From contig NZ_MDJD01000054.1 of assembly GCF_001747085.1 (NCBI RefSeq), positions 930,001 through 994,000 on the forward strand: DNA of 64,000 bases, in the 5' to 3' direction. Numbering within the stretch: position 1 is the first letter of the stretch; each line of letters opens with the position of its first letter. The stretch is from Flavivirga aquatica (GTDB taxonomy: Bacteria; Bacteroidota; Bacteroidia; Flavobacteriales; Flavobacteriaceae). Positions 53,748-62,812 of the stretch are shown one piece after another. The position numbers were made by a program, and so were the translations under genes. The notes beneath the pieces are model-generated. The model worked only from the letters and a program-made list of their open reading frames with translations, was not told where the DNA came from and did no database searches.

Positions 53748-54035
53748 ATGAAAAAATCAATTTTTATCTTACTCACATTCTTGATGACATCAGCATCAAG
53801 CTTTGCACAAATTGGTGGTATTGAAGATTCTGTAAACGATGTTTCAGATACCATTAGAACCATTTTCCCAATCATTCTAGGTGTCATCTTTCTTGTTGGA
53901 TTCCTATTTAATGCTGGTCATTTCTTTGGCGAGAACGCAGACCTTAAAAAAGGTATTACTCGTGTTTTAGTATTTGTTCTCATCGCTGGTGCCGTGGTAG
54001 GCATCTTCACTTACTTAATAACTATCGTAGTTTAA
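53748..54035 (+). CDS. traE: Conjugative transfer protein TraE (DUF4134, VirB2-like)
   Basis: This 95-residue protein has a cleavable signal (ending SSFAQ) and then two hydrophobic helices (IRTIFPIILGVIFLVGFLF and VLVFVLIAGAVVGIFTYLI). It fits the DUF4134/VirB2 pilin-like proteins that open Bacteroidota tra operons. It overlaps traF by one base. Confidence 0.85.
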   Translation: MKKSIFILLTFLMTSASSFAQIGGIEDSVNDVSDTIRTIFPIILGVIFLVGFLFNAGHFFGENADLKKGITRVLVFVLIAGAVVGIFTYLITIVV

Positions 54036-54319
54036 TGAAGCGATACGAAGTCTATAAAAATATTAGGAAACGGGCAGTCATTTTTGGATTGCCCATTTCC
54101 CTGTTTGCCTTAATGATGGTTTCAATTCTTGCCTCATTATTAATCATCATTTTCTCTTTCAGTTTTGGGTTGATAATTGGCATTCTGATTTTCAATTCAG
54201 CCTTATATGTTGCCTTGACTCGCATAACCAACAATCCACAACTTTTTCAGATGGCAAAAGCCTTTCCAAAAATTATAAGCAACAAAAGAAATTCCGGCTT
54301 CGATTATGAACAAGATTAA
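54035..54319 (+). CDS. traF: Conjugative transfer protein TraF (DUF4133, VirB3-like)
   Basis: This 94-residue protein starts with a short basic cytoplasmic segment (YEVYKNIRKRAVIFGLP). Two long membrane helices and a polar tail follow, the VirB3-like pattern. It overlaps the traG start by 14 bases. Confidence 0.85.
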   Translation: MKRYEVYKNIRKRAVIFGLPISLFALMMVSILASLLIIIFSFSFGLIIGILIFNSALYVALTRITNNPQLFQMAKAFPKIISNKRNSGFDYEQD

Positions 54320-56708
54320 TATTTCAACATATCAACCCATTTTAGATATTCAAGACAATATCGTATTTGCCAACAATGGCAATGTGATTCTATGTTATGA
54401 AGGGAATCTACCAGAAATCTATTCCTTGTCCGAAAAGGATTTTGAGGATATGCATGGTGCATGGTTTCAAGCTTTGAAATCGTTACCTATTGGAACTGTT
54501 GTCCATAAACAAGACATCTACCTTAAGAAATCTTATTCTTCAGAAAAACTTCCAAACACCACCTTTTTAGAAAAAGCAACACACGAGTATTTTAGAGGTC
54601 GTGGACACATAGAACATAAATGTTATTTGTTCTTTATTTTAACTAAGAACAAAGCACTCAACAATCCGAAATACGTCAATCCCTTCAGAAAAATTTCAAA
54701 GGGAATTGTACAAGAATTGGATGATAACATTAAGAGCTTCGCTAATTCTGTAAACGATTCGGTTTCCTTTATAAATAATAGTAGAAAAATAGAATTTCTT
54801 CCGCTAAATGCAGAAGATATTCAGCAATTAACAAGTAGTTATTTTAATGGTTTCAATGAAGGATTTGATACCGATATTTTATTGGAAAAGAAAAGCGTCA
54901 ATATTGGCGAAAACCACTTTGATGCGCTCGCCATCAACAGCGAATTATGCTTTGGCGAAAATGTTCAAAGTAGCAAAACCAATGAGAAATTCACTTCGGA
55001 CGATTTTGTATTTCATCAAGGGTTTATTGATGGCTTAGGACTTACACTTAATGAAAACCATATTGTTAACCAAATTCTTTATTTGGATGACAAACAAAAG
55101 TGGCGCAAGCTATTGGATAAGAAAATAGAAGAACTTAATAAAAGTTCCAATTTTGGTTCACAGAACAAAGTGGTTCTTACAAAAATTCAACACATTCTAG
55201 ATCAAATCAATGCAGATGACAATTCACGTATTATACGTGGTCATCTCAATATTGTCTATTGGTCGAAAGATGTCAAAAAACTAGACAAAATCACTTCTAA
55301 AATAAAAACCGAATTCAAGGAATTAGATATCATTCCTTATTATCCAAGAGGCGAAGAACGCAAAAATTATATCCTAAATAGTTACTGTTGCTTCTCTTCC
55401 AATTTTTCAAACAATGATTTATACGTAACCGATTTAAAACATGCACTTTGTCTCTTCATAAATAACACCAATTACAAATCGGATAAAACAGGCATTATCT
55501 TTAATGATAGAGAACATAACATTCCGGTATTAAAAGATGTTTGGGATGAAAAAAAGAAGCGAATCAAAGCTAGAAATTTTGCCATTTTTGCGCCTACTGG
55601 CGAAGGAAAATCCTTTTTGGCGAATAACATTCTACGCCAATATTTTGAAAGTGGTGTAAGATTGGTCATCATAGATTTGGGTGGCTCATACACCAAATTT
55701 GCCAAGCTCTATCCTGAAAAATATACGGTATTAAGATACGAAAGCGGAAAAAACTTAGGTATCAATCCCTTTTATATTAGTGACATAAAGGATTTAACAC
55801 CTGAGCGACTTGAAGATTTATCGGTATTTCTTTTTGAATTGTTTGCTTCAGATTTAAAAGTAACCAAGGCGCAATCGGTTTCCGTTAAAAAGATTCTGCG
55901 TCATTATTACAATAGCACTTCAGAAAATCATTCTTTGGAAGGCTATTACAACTTTATAGAAAGGAATCAGGAAGATCTTCTGAGTACCTTAAAAATCCAT
56001 CCTGACTACTTTAATGTTACGAGCTTCTTGCATGTGATGTCTGAGTACGTTGGCGATGGTCTATATAGCTTTCTATTTGAAGTTAGCGAAGACCAAACTT
56101 ATAAAATAGAAGACAAACGATTGATTGTTTTTGAACTCGACGAAGTAAAGGACAATAAGGAAATTTTGTCCGTAATGTTGAAGCTGATTAAATCAGCCAT
56201 CCAGAGAACCATTTGGAAGAATCGAGCAGAAAAAGGCATCATCTTATTTGATGAGTTTGCCAAACAACTGAAGTTTGAAAATGTTCTTGAAAGTGTAGAG
56301 TTCTACTATCAAGCTATCCGAAAACAAAATGGCGCTATTGGTATTATTCTGCAATCCATTAATCAGTTGCCTAACAATTCCACATCTGCAAGCATATTAG
56401 AAAACACGCAAGTTATCTACAGTCTGAATAATGAAAAAGGCTATGACGAACTGGTTAAAAGACTCAATCTATCTAGCCATGATCTGAACCAATTAAAATC
56501 TATAAAAAACAATCTTTCTGGTCCAAGGAAGTACACCGAAATGTTCATCAAAATCGGAAAAGAAAGCAACATTTTTAGGCTCGAAGTTCCAAAAGAAGTG
56601 TATGCAGCCTATTTAACCGATGGACGAGAAAATGAGGACATCATGAAGCTCTACGAAGCCCATCACGATATGCAAAAAGCAATAATTCAATTCACATCTA
56701 AAAATTAA
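54306..56708 (+). CDS. traG: Conjugation ATPase TraG (VirB4 family)
   Basis: This 800-residue cytoplasmic ATPase powers the type IV secretion channel. Walker A AIFAPTGEGKSFLANN lies near residue 432, GVRLVIIDLGGSY follows, and Walker B GIILFDEFAKQL lies near 645. The region IIRGHLNIVYWSKD and the N-terminal half match the VirB4/TraG N-domain. The length is as expected for CTnDOT TraG. It sits in the usual E-F-G order. Confidence 0.95.
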   Translation: MNKINISTYQPILDIQDNIVFANNGNVILCYEGNLPEIYSLSEKDFEDMHGAWFQALKSLPIGTVVHKQDIYLKKSYSSEKLPNTTFLEKATHEYFRGRGHIEHKCYLFFILTKNKALNNPKYVNPFRKISKGIVQELDDNIKSFANSVNDSVSFINNSRKIEFLPLNAEDIQQLTSSYFNGFNEGFDTDILLEKKSVNIGENHFDALAINSELCFGENVQSSKTNEKFTSDDFVFHQGFIDGLGLTLNENHIVNQILYLDDKQKWRKLLDKKIEELNKSSNFGSQNKVVLTKIQHILDQINADDNSRIIRGHLNIVYWSKDVKKLDKITSKIKTEFKELDIIPYYPRGEERKNYILNSYCCFSSNFSNNDLYVTDLKHALCLFINNTNYKSDKTGIIFNDREHNIPVLKDVWDEKKKRIKARNFAIFAPTGEGKSFLANNILRQYFESGVRLVIIDLGGSYTKFAKLYPEKYTVLRYESGKNLGINPFYISDIKDLTPERLEDLSVFLFELFASDLKVTKAQSVSVKKILRHYYNSTSENHSLEGYYNFIERNQEDLLSTLKIHPDYFNVTSFLHVMSEYVGDGLYSFLFEVSEDQTYKIEDKRLIVFELDEVKDNKEILSVMLKLIKSAIQRTIWKNRAEKGIILFDEFAKQLKFENVLESVEFYYQAIRKQNGAIGIILQSINQLPNNSTSASILENTQVIYSLNNEKGYDELVKRLNLSSHDLNQLKSIKNNLSGPRKYTEMFIKIGKESNIFRLEVPKEVYAAYLTDGRENEDIMKLYEAHHDMQKAIIQFTSKN

Positions 56709-56713
56709 AAGCT

Positions 56714-57301
56714 ATGAAAACAAAAATCAAAACAGTAGTAATCGGGTTAATCTTTAGTATTGCCTTTTTATTGCCTGGCGCTGCTACCGCCCAAGGTATG
56801 CCCACTTATGACAATACCAATTTTATCAGTTTGGTAAAACAACTTGTAGAATCAGGTAAACAGACCGCTCAAATGATAAAGTCTGTGAAATTTCTAAAAG
56901 ACGCCAAAGAAGCCATAGAAAAAGTGTCGAGTGTGGTACAACAACTTAGAGCAGTTGAGGAAATTGCGCAAAACAACCAGCGACTTATTCAGGTTATGCA
57001 AAACGATTTGCAAGACATTTTGAACTCGCCTTATATAAAACCAGAGGAAGTTACACGAATTGCAGAATCATTCGATGCGATAGTCCAAAACTCATTGGAC
57101 ACCGTTGAATTTATGGGCGAAATTTTATCCAGCGACAATCTTAAAATGACCGATGCCGAACGTGCAGAAGTTCTTAAAAAGAAGGAACAGGAATCCAAAG
57201 AGATGGTTTCAAATATCACTACAAAAACGAAACGATATAGAGATATTATTTCCTTCAGAAAAATGCAAGATAAAGTTAATAATCGCGAAACAAATTATTA
57301 G
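56714..57301 (+). CDS. traI: Conjugative transfer protein TraI (VirB5-like)
   Basis: This 195-residue exported protein has a signal peptide ending in TAQG. It is otherwise almost wholly alpha-helical (VKQLVESGKQTAQMIKSV, VSSVVQQLRAVEEIAQNNQR). Composition, length and position between traG and traJ match CTnDOT TraI. Note that this name is unrelated to the relaxase TraI of plasmid F. Confidence 0.78.
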   Translation: MKTKIKTVVIGLIFSIAFLLPGAATAQGMPTYDNTNFISLVKQLVESGKQTAQMIKSVKFLKDAKEAIEKVSSVVQQLRAVEEIAQNNQRLIQVMQNDLQDILNSPYIKPEEVTRIAESFDAIVQNSLDTVEFMGEILSSDNLKMTDAERAEVLKKKEQESKEMVSNITTKTKRYRDIISFRKMQDKVNNRETNY

Positions 57302-57303
57302 AA

Positions 57304-58146
57304 ATGACCGCAACCATCATTTTAGGAATTGGTCTAGAGTATATCGATACGGTATTTCAAACCATACAGAACAGCAGTTTTTCGCAATATACCATTGCAG
57401 GAATGAAAACGCTTGCTGTACTTTTTTTTCTGGTCAATATCCTAAAAAAATACAATGAAGGTATTGCGGATAAAGATGGCTATTCTTGGGGATTGAGTCC
57501 AGGCGAACTCGCAAAGAATTTTGCTGTGGTAATCTTGGTTATTTTTTCAACGCAGGTGTTAGGGTTTTTCGATGGAATTTTAGTTGCCATTGAAGGACAA
57601 TATCGAGGGACTGCACCTGCGTTACTACCATTACAATTACAGGATTTACCGCTTGAAGAAGAAGTCGGTTTATTAGATGCTGCAAGTATGGCAATGACTT
57701 TACTTTATGAAGCTTTAGTCACACCTCTTTATGGATTCAAGATATTAGCTTTTATGCTGAGTACCATTTTATGGATTCTTGACCTGTTTATCTACCCTCT
57801 ATTTTTAGCAGAACGCTTCTTTCTTTTAGGCATTATGCAAGCATTTTTCCCATTGGTTATAAGTTTAGCTGTATTTGAAAAATTCCGCTCTCTTGCCTAC
57901 ACATTTTTCAAACTCTATGCAGCAGTTTATATGTTAGTGCCAGCATTTTTTCTGGTCAATGTATTTGTCAATGCTATCTATACTGAAATAAACACCAACT
58001 TCTGGACCAACTTGTTTGGTACCGATTTTGGCCAGGGCTTTTTTGCACCTGTTGTTCAATTAGGCTCGGTAGGCTTTATCGTATTCCTGAAGTTCAAGTT
58101 ATATAAACGCGCTACATCTTTCACTCTTAGATTGTTTACCAGCTAA
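57304..58146 (+). CDS. traJ: Conjugative transfer protein TraJ (VirB6-like membrane protein)
   Basis: This 280-residue polytopic membrane protein has about six to seven helices. FYAERFFLLGI-type features appear as LFLAERFFLLGIMQAFFPLV near the middle, a hallmark of Bacteroidota TraJ. It should form part of the inner-membrane pore. It starts two bases after traI. Confidence 0.9.
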   Translation: MTATIILGIGLEYIDTVFQTIQNSSFSQYTIAGMKTLAVLFFLVNILKKYNEGIADKDGYSWGLSPGELAKNFAVVILVIFSTQVLGFFDGILVAIEGQYRGTAPALLPLQLQDLPLEEEVGLLDAASMAMTLLYEALVTPLYGFKILAFMLSTILWILDLFIYPLFLAERFFLLGIMQAFFPLVISLAVFEKFRSLAYTFFKLYAAVYMLVPAFFLVNVFVNAIYTEINTNFWTNLFGTDFGQGFFAPVVQLGSVGFIVFLKFKLYKRATSFTLRLFTS

Positions 58147-58157
58147 TTCAACTCACA

Positions 58158-58775
58158 ATGAAAACACCTTACAAAAACATATACAACGTTCTAAAATTGA
58201 ATCGATTTATCGTTTTGGCAGTAGTCGTTTGCGCATTGCTATCTAGTACTTTTTCGGTTTGGATGGCATTTAATACAAATAAAAATGCGATGAATAGTGC
58301 TTTTGCCATTAATACAGATGGCAGTATCATTCCGCTGAAACTCGTCAACCAAAAAGAAAATTTTAAGGTTGAAGCTTTGGCACATTTAGAACTGTTTCAC
58401 AATTACTTCTATAATATTGATGCAAGCAATTATGAAAAAAATCTTAAAAAGGCACTTTGGCTTGGTAATAGTTCAGTCGATAACTTATATCGTCAGAAAA
58501 AAGCGGATGGTGTCTATAATCGATTATTGCAATATTCATTAGTTCAAAAAGTACTGAGCATCGAGTCACAGATAACAGAAAATAATGGCTCGTATGGTTT
58601 TACTACAACAACCATTTTTGAAATCAACAGAGGTTCAATAATCGACACATATGAATTGGTTTCCACCGGAAACCTAATTATGGTTGACCGCAACTTCCCA
58701 AACAATCCGCACGGATTGTTAATTACAAATTATTTCGAAAACACTTTAAAAAAAATGAACAATGAAAACCCATAA
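58158..58775 (+). CDS. traK: Conjugative transfer protein TraK (VirB8-like)
   Basis: This 205-residue protein has a short cytoplasmic tail, one membrane helix (about 18-38) and a periplasmic domain. The motifs ALAHLELFHNYFYNIDASNYE and MVDRNFPNNPHGLLI are diagnostic of TraK. It overlaps traM by 14 bases. Confidence 0.93.
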   Translation: MKTPYKNIYNVLKLNRFIVLAVVVCALLSSTFSVWMAFNTNKNAMNSAFAINTDGSIIPLKLVNQKENFKVEALAHLELFHNYFYNIDASNYEKNLKKALWLGNSSVDNLYRQKKADGVYNRLLQYSLVQKVLSIESQITENNGSYGFTTTTIFEINRGSIIDTYELVSTGNLIMVDRNFPNNPHGLLITNYFENTLKKMNNENP

Positions 58776-59727
58776 TGGGCATTTAAATACCACTCTTATG
58801 AAAGTACAAAAGAACAAAATAGTATTTGCAGCTGTATTAGCCATTGTCTTTATATTCATTATTTCCTATTCCGTGATGGTAATGGGCGATGACGAAAGCG
58901 AGAATGACAACCTTGAACAAACCTTGATACCTGATTTAGAAGAAAATCAAAAAGAGTATGATTCTAAGTTAGATGCTCTTAATGATTTAAAGGAAGTGCG
59001 TGAAAACAATGCACCCAGCATCTATGATGAAAAATTAATTGATTCTTTAGGCTATTACGATCCAGATCTTCCAGAACGTGAAAGAAAACGTATTGTAGAT
59101 AGTATTTATGATGCAGGTAAAATTCAATACTCAGATAAAAAATATCAAAACTTCGGACAGAAGAAAGTCGAAAAGAAGCAACCTATAGAAATTGATTCTT
59201 CAGAAATACTTAGAGAACTTAAAATTCAAGCTAAAGAATTAGGCTTGGAGCATCAACTGTTTTTTGCAGCTGCACCAAAACCCAATGAACTTTCTATTAT
59301 TGGCAATACGGATGCTACCATTTACGTGGTTGTTGATGGCGACCAAATTGTAAAGGCAAACACCAGATTGAGAATGCGACTTACCAAAGCTGCAACAATC
59401 AACAGTAAACTAATGCCCAAGAACACACTTGTATTTGGTTTCATCAGCTTTCAACCCAATCGTGCTTTAATTGAAATTGAGAATATCAATCATCATCCCA
59501 CAAAACTCAAAGCTTTCGATTTACAAGATGGTAGTGAAGGTATTTATGTGGAAAATAACTTTAGAGCTGAAGCGACAGGTGAAGTTCTGGATGATGTTAT
59601 TGGCGATATCAATATTCCAACTGTTCCGCAAGTAGGCGGTATCACTAAAGTCCTTAGACGTAGTAATCGAAATGTGAAGGTTACTGTACTGAACAATTAT
59701 AAACTTATTCTAAAACCAAAATTATGA
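58762..59727 (+). CDS. traM: Conjugative transfer protein TraM (VirB10-like)
   Basis: This 321-residue protein has one N-terminal membrane helix (about 20-40), an acidic and charged periplasmic stretch (about 45-135) and a C-terminal domain. VYVVVDGDQIVKANTRLRMRL-type sequence and LPKNTLVFGF-like LMPKNTLVFGFISFQPNRAL mark that domain. It links the inner-membrane part to the outer core. The start could be the first ATG or MKVQKNK 13 codons later. Confidence 0.9.
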   Translation: MKTHNGHLNTTLMKVQKNKIVFAAVLAIVFIFIISYSVMVMGDDESENDNLEQTLIPDLEENQKEYDSKLDALNDLKEVRENNAPSIYDEKLIDSLGYYDPDLPERERKRIVDSIYDAGKIQYSDKKYQNFGQKKVEKKQPIEIDSSEILRELKIQAKELGLEHQLFFAAAPKPNELSIIGNTDATIYVVVDGDQIVKANTRLRMRLTKAATINSKLMPKNTLVFGFISFQPNRALIEIENINHHPTKLKAFDLQDGSEGIYVENNFRAEATGEVLDDVIGDINIPTVPQVGGITKVLRRSNRNVKVTVLNNYKLILKPKL

Positions 59728-60551
59728 GACCAATACTATTAATATTAGCTATGATAATTTCCACTTTCATGGAAGCACAAACAAGAATACTTGACACCAT
59801 TTATGCTAATGACACCAAAAATGTGGCACTCTTTTTTCCTGAGCCTATACGTCAAGGTATAACTGGCTCAGAAAATTTTGTATTCACTTACAATCGTGAA
59901 AAAGAACAATATTTTGGTTTACTACAAGCTAAACAAGGAAAAGAAAGTAATCTACTGGTAATCAATAGAAATGGTTCGATTTTTTCGTATATTGTAAGGT
60001 ATAAAGCGCAGCTTTCAAAGCTCAATTATTTCATCCCGATGACAAGTAGTATTGGGAATGAAAAACCAAAAGTAAAAGACTCAATTCAGACTGAGACTTT
60101 TGAAAAAAAGATTGATAACAGTACGTATTATTATCAAAAATTCTGCTCTTATCTTCTCGATAGAAGACAATATCTAGGAAGATATACAAGGCGAAATAGC
60201 GGTGTTATCATGAGGCTTGAAAATATTGTTTTTGATAAAGAAGAGCTCTACTTCGTTATTCAAATTAGGAATAATTCTACTTTGGATTATGATTTGAATT
60301 TCCTTAACCTTTCCGTTGAAACACGACAAAAAGGAAAAAAGAAATCTTTACAACGTTTGTACATAGAGCCTATTTTTAAACATCATCTGCCTTCTAAAAT
60401 TGTGGTAAATGAAACGGTAAGATTTATATATGTTATGCCTAAATTTTCACTATCCAATGACAGAAGGATAATTTTAGAATTAAATGAGAAAGATGGTGAA
60501 CGAAATATTGAAATGAAAGTGTCGCATAAATATATCAATAACCCAAATTAA
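59724..60551 (+). CDS. traN: Conjugative transfer protein TraN (DUF4138, VirB9-like)
   Basis: This 275-residue exported protein has a signal peptide ending MEAQ. DTIYANDTKNVALFFPEPIR is the TraN start motif, and a beta-rich C-terminal domain follows. It should form the outer-membrane core with TraM. It overlaps traM by 4 bases. Confidence 0.9.
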   Translation: MRPILLILAMIISTFMEAQTRILDTIYANDTKNVALFFPEPIRQGITGSENFVFTYNREKEQYFGLLQAKQGKESNLLVINRNGSIFSYIVRYKAQLSKLNYFIPMTSSIGNEKPKVKDSIQTETFEKKIDNSTYYYQKFCSYLLDRRQYLGRYTRRNSGVIMRLENIVFDKEELYFVIQIRNNSTLDYDLNFLNLSVETRQKGKKKSLQRLYIEPIFKHHLPSKIVVNETVRFIYVMPKFSLSNDRRIILELNEKDGERNIEMKVSHKYINNPN

Positions 60552-60558
60552 TAATATC

Positions 60559-60924
60559 ATGAAAAAAAATGCCATTTACTCGCTTCTAGCCTTATTTATT
60601 TCTTGTGCTGGAACAACGAATTCAGATCCTGCATCCGTTGCAGAAATCGTTGCAGAAAGCTTTTATCAAGGAAAAGAAGCCATGCTTAAAAAGCACACAA
60701 CACCAGAAGGTTTTGCCACATTTTCCAACCTTCAAAAAATGTTTGCTAAACCTAAAGGTTCAGAATCTAATTTTAAAATTATCGATGAAGTTACTGAAGG
60801 CGATGTCGCTTGGGTAAAATACTCGACCTCTTATGATAAAACACCAGGCATTTTTAAATTGGTAAAGCAAGATGGTGTATGGAAAGTAACGGTTAGAGAT
60901 CCTAAGGAAAAAGCGCCTTTTTAG
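60559..60924 (+). CDS. DUF4878-like (NTF2-fold) lipoprotein at the end of the tra operon
   Basis: This 121-residue protein has a lipobox LFISC after a short hydrophobic signal. The domain reads VAEIVAESFYQGKEAMLKKH, then EGDVAWVKYSTSYDK and GVWKVTVRDPKEK, which resembles DUF4878/NTF2-like envelope lipoproteins. It follows traN by 7 bases, so it probably accompanies the transfer apparatus. No activity is known for the group. Confidence 0.75.
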   Translation: MKKNAIYSLLALFISCAGTTNSDPASVAEIVAESFYQGKEAMLKKHTTPEGFATFSNLQKMFAKPKGSESNFKIIDEVTEGDVAWVKYSTSYDKTPGIFKLVKQDGVWKVTVRDPKEKAPF

Positions 60925-60994
60925 ATAAAATAACTGTATTCTTTAAGTAATTAGTCGTTAAAGAAATTTAATTTACGGTGTTTACTTATTTATT

Positions 60995-62098
60995 CTAGTT
61001 GTTTAAATCAATTACATCACTTCGTTTTTTATTTAATTCTTTGACTATATGCTTCATTGAATAAACATCATCTTTAATATATTTAAAAATATCTTCCGGT
61101 AGGTTGTCTCCAGTTCTTTGGCAACTAATATATTGTCCAGCAACAAACATTCCACTAGAATATTTTGACTTAAAATCATATCCAAGATATGAACTTACCT
61201 CTTTTAATCCATAACCTTTAGTTGGAAAAACATAACTAGCTTTTAAAAGATTGCATAAGTCCAAATGAATTAAATTCTTGAAGTAAGATGGATTCAAATT
61301 ATATCGCTCTAATGAATTATAAACTACATTTTCATCAAATCTATTACCTGAGTAGCTCATTAGTATTGGATTACTAATTTTTCTTAAGTAAAGAATAAAC
61401 TCTTTCAATATCCTTCTCTCTTCGTTCCAGTTTTCGGCATAAAACACTTTATATTCTCTATTAAATAATAAAGCAATTGACCACACTTTTTTTTCTTTTA
61501 TTGAAGAGTTTAGATCAGTTTCTATATCATAGTAGATAAGGTTACCTTTCGGGATTTCTAATAATTTCTTTTTATAAATCTTATTTTCCATTTGTGATAG
61601 TGCAAAGGTTTTAAGATTTAAAATTGACTCAGAAGAAATACCAACATTTTTTAATTTTACTGAAGTATCAAAATTCAATAGATTATCAATATTAGTAATA
61701 TCTAAATTTTCAAGAATTTTAAGTGTATTTGAACCAACTCTATAAAGAGAATTAAGTGAGATTTTTATATTTTCATAATTGACGCCATGAGATATATATT
61801 TACTTATGCCTTTATTTCCTGATTTTTTATATTTAGTGTTGACAGTATCATCATCTGTCTTATAAAACATTGTAGATGTTACACCTATTAGACGCAACTC
61901 TTTTTCCACCCTCATCACATCATCCACATCAAGCCAATTATATGTATAAACACAAATAACTTTTTCATTTTTGGATGTCTCATTTGGATTAGATTTAGCT
62001 GTAGCTGATTTTGCTCCAGTTCCTAAATTACCTTTTTCTGTCGCCTCTTTAATTATTACCCAAATTTTGTCTAATTCATTAATATTCACGAAAAACAA
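60995..62098 (-). CDS. Fusion of a DUF1917-like (putative phosphothreonine lyase-type) domain and an RNase H-like exonuclease domain
   Basis: This 367-residue protein is counted from a TTG at 62,098. The N-terminal part (NINELDKIWVIIKEATEKG, GTGAKSATAK, VICVYTYNWLDVDDVMRV, FYKTDDDT) resembles the DUF1917/putative phosphothreonine lyase domain. The C-terminal part (NLIYYDIETDLNSSIKEK, ILMSYSGNRFDENVVY, YIKDDVYSMKHIVKEL) is an RNase H-like/DnaQ-type 3'-5' exonuclease fold with its acidic residues. A hydrophobic helix-hairpin-like linker (about 115-165) joins them. The frame stays open about 50 codons further upstream, to about 62,250, and still looks like the same domain (FWVHNR, RGKWLFFVN), but contains no ATG. 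The start is thus non-canonical or lost. Confidence 0.65.
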   Translation of the reverse strand: MFFVNINELDKIWVIIKEATEKGNLGTGAKSATAKSNPNETSKNEKVICVYTYNWLDVDDVMRVEKELRLIGVTSTMFYKTDDDTVNTKYKKSGNKGISKYISHGVNYENIKISLNSLYRVGSNTLKILENLDITNIDNLLNFDTSVKLKNVGISSESILNLKTFALSQMENKIYKKKLLEIPKGNLIYYDIETDLNSSIKEKKVWSIALLFNREYKVFYAENWNEERRILKEFILYLRKISNPILMSYSGNRFDENVVYNSLERYNLNPSYFKNLIHLDLCNLLKASYVFPTKGYGLKEVSSYLGYDFKSKYSSGMFVAGQYISCQRTGDNLPEDIFKYIKDDVYSMKHIVKELNKKRSDVIDLNN

Positions 62099-62275
62099 CC
62101 ATTTACCTCTTTTTAATCGATTGTATTTTCTAGGATGCTCTTTTTTTATAGTAGCACGATTATGAACCCAAAACTCGCTTGTAATTTTTGATGGATTATC
62201 GCTAAAAATATTATCAGAGTCTTTTTTCAGGGTTTTAATTTATTAATGTAGTTAATGTTTTGTTGCACTTCTTAC

Positions 62276-62809
62276 TTATATTTCCATTAAGTTTTTCCTA
62301 TCTTTCAAATAATAATATTTTTCCTTTCCAGAACTAAAGTACATATTCCGAGTGGCTTTAAATTCCATTTTCTTTAAGTCTATATTCATTGTTAAAGCTC
62401 TTATTTCTCCACCATCTTTGTGTTGAATAATAAATGTTGAAATTGTAAATCCGTGTTCGGACAATCCTGTAAAATATTTAATATCAATTATTTTTGAGCC
62501 AGGTTCAAAACCTTTCTTTATCATTTCTCTTGTGATATGGTCTTTACCATAATCAAATATGACTTGAATATCGTTTAAACGTTCTTTCCTTTCAGCCTCA
62601 GATAGTTTTGTCCACATTCGATAATCATCCATAAACATAAACTTCGTTTTCCGAATTAAATCTGAAGCTTCAAATTTAGATTCATCTTTTGATTTGTTTT
62701 GGACATTAATTTTATTTCCTTTTTTCTTTTTTGAAATCAGCTTATAAATCCAATAGAATGGAAGTCCGAGAAAGAATAATATTAATAAAATAAGTAGAAT
62801 TCCTGTCAT
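62276..62809 (-). CDS. Small membrane-anchored protein of unknown function
   Basis: This 177-residue protein has one N-terminal membrane helix (about 3-23) followed by a very basic stretch (SKKKKGNKINVQNK). The soluble part is amphipathic and beta-rich (GSKIIDIKYFTGLSEHGFT, GGEIRALTMNIDLKKMEF). It is not recognised. It begins 3 bases from the stop of the gene to its right, so the two are probably one transcript. Confidence 0.6.
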   Translation of the reverse strand: MTGILLILLILFFLGLPFYWIYKLISKKKKGNKINVQNKSKDESKFEASDLIRKTKFMFMDDYRMWTKLSEAERKERLNDIQVIFDYGKDHITREMIKKGFEPGSKIIDIKYFTGLSEHGFTISTFIIQHKDGGEIRALTMNIDLKKMEFKATRNMYFSSGKEKYYYLKDRKNLMEI

Positions 62810-62812
62810 TGG

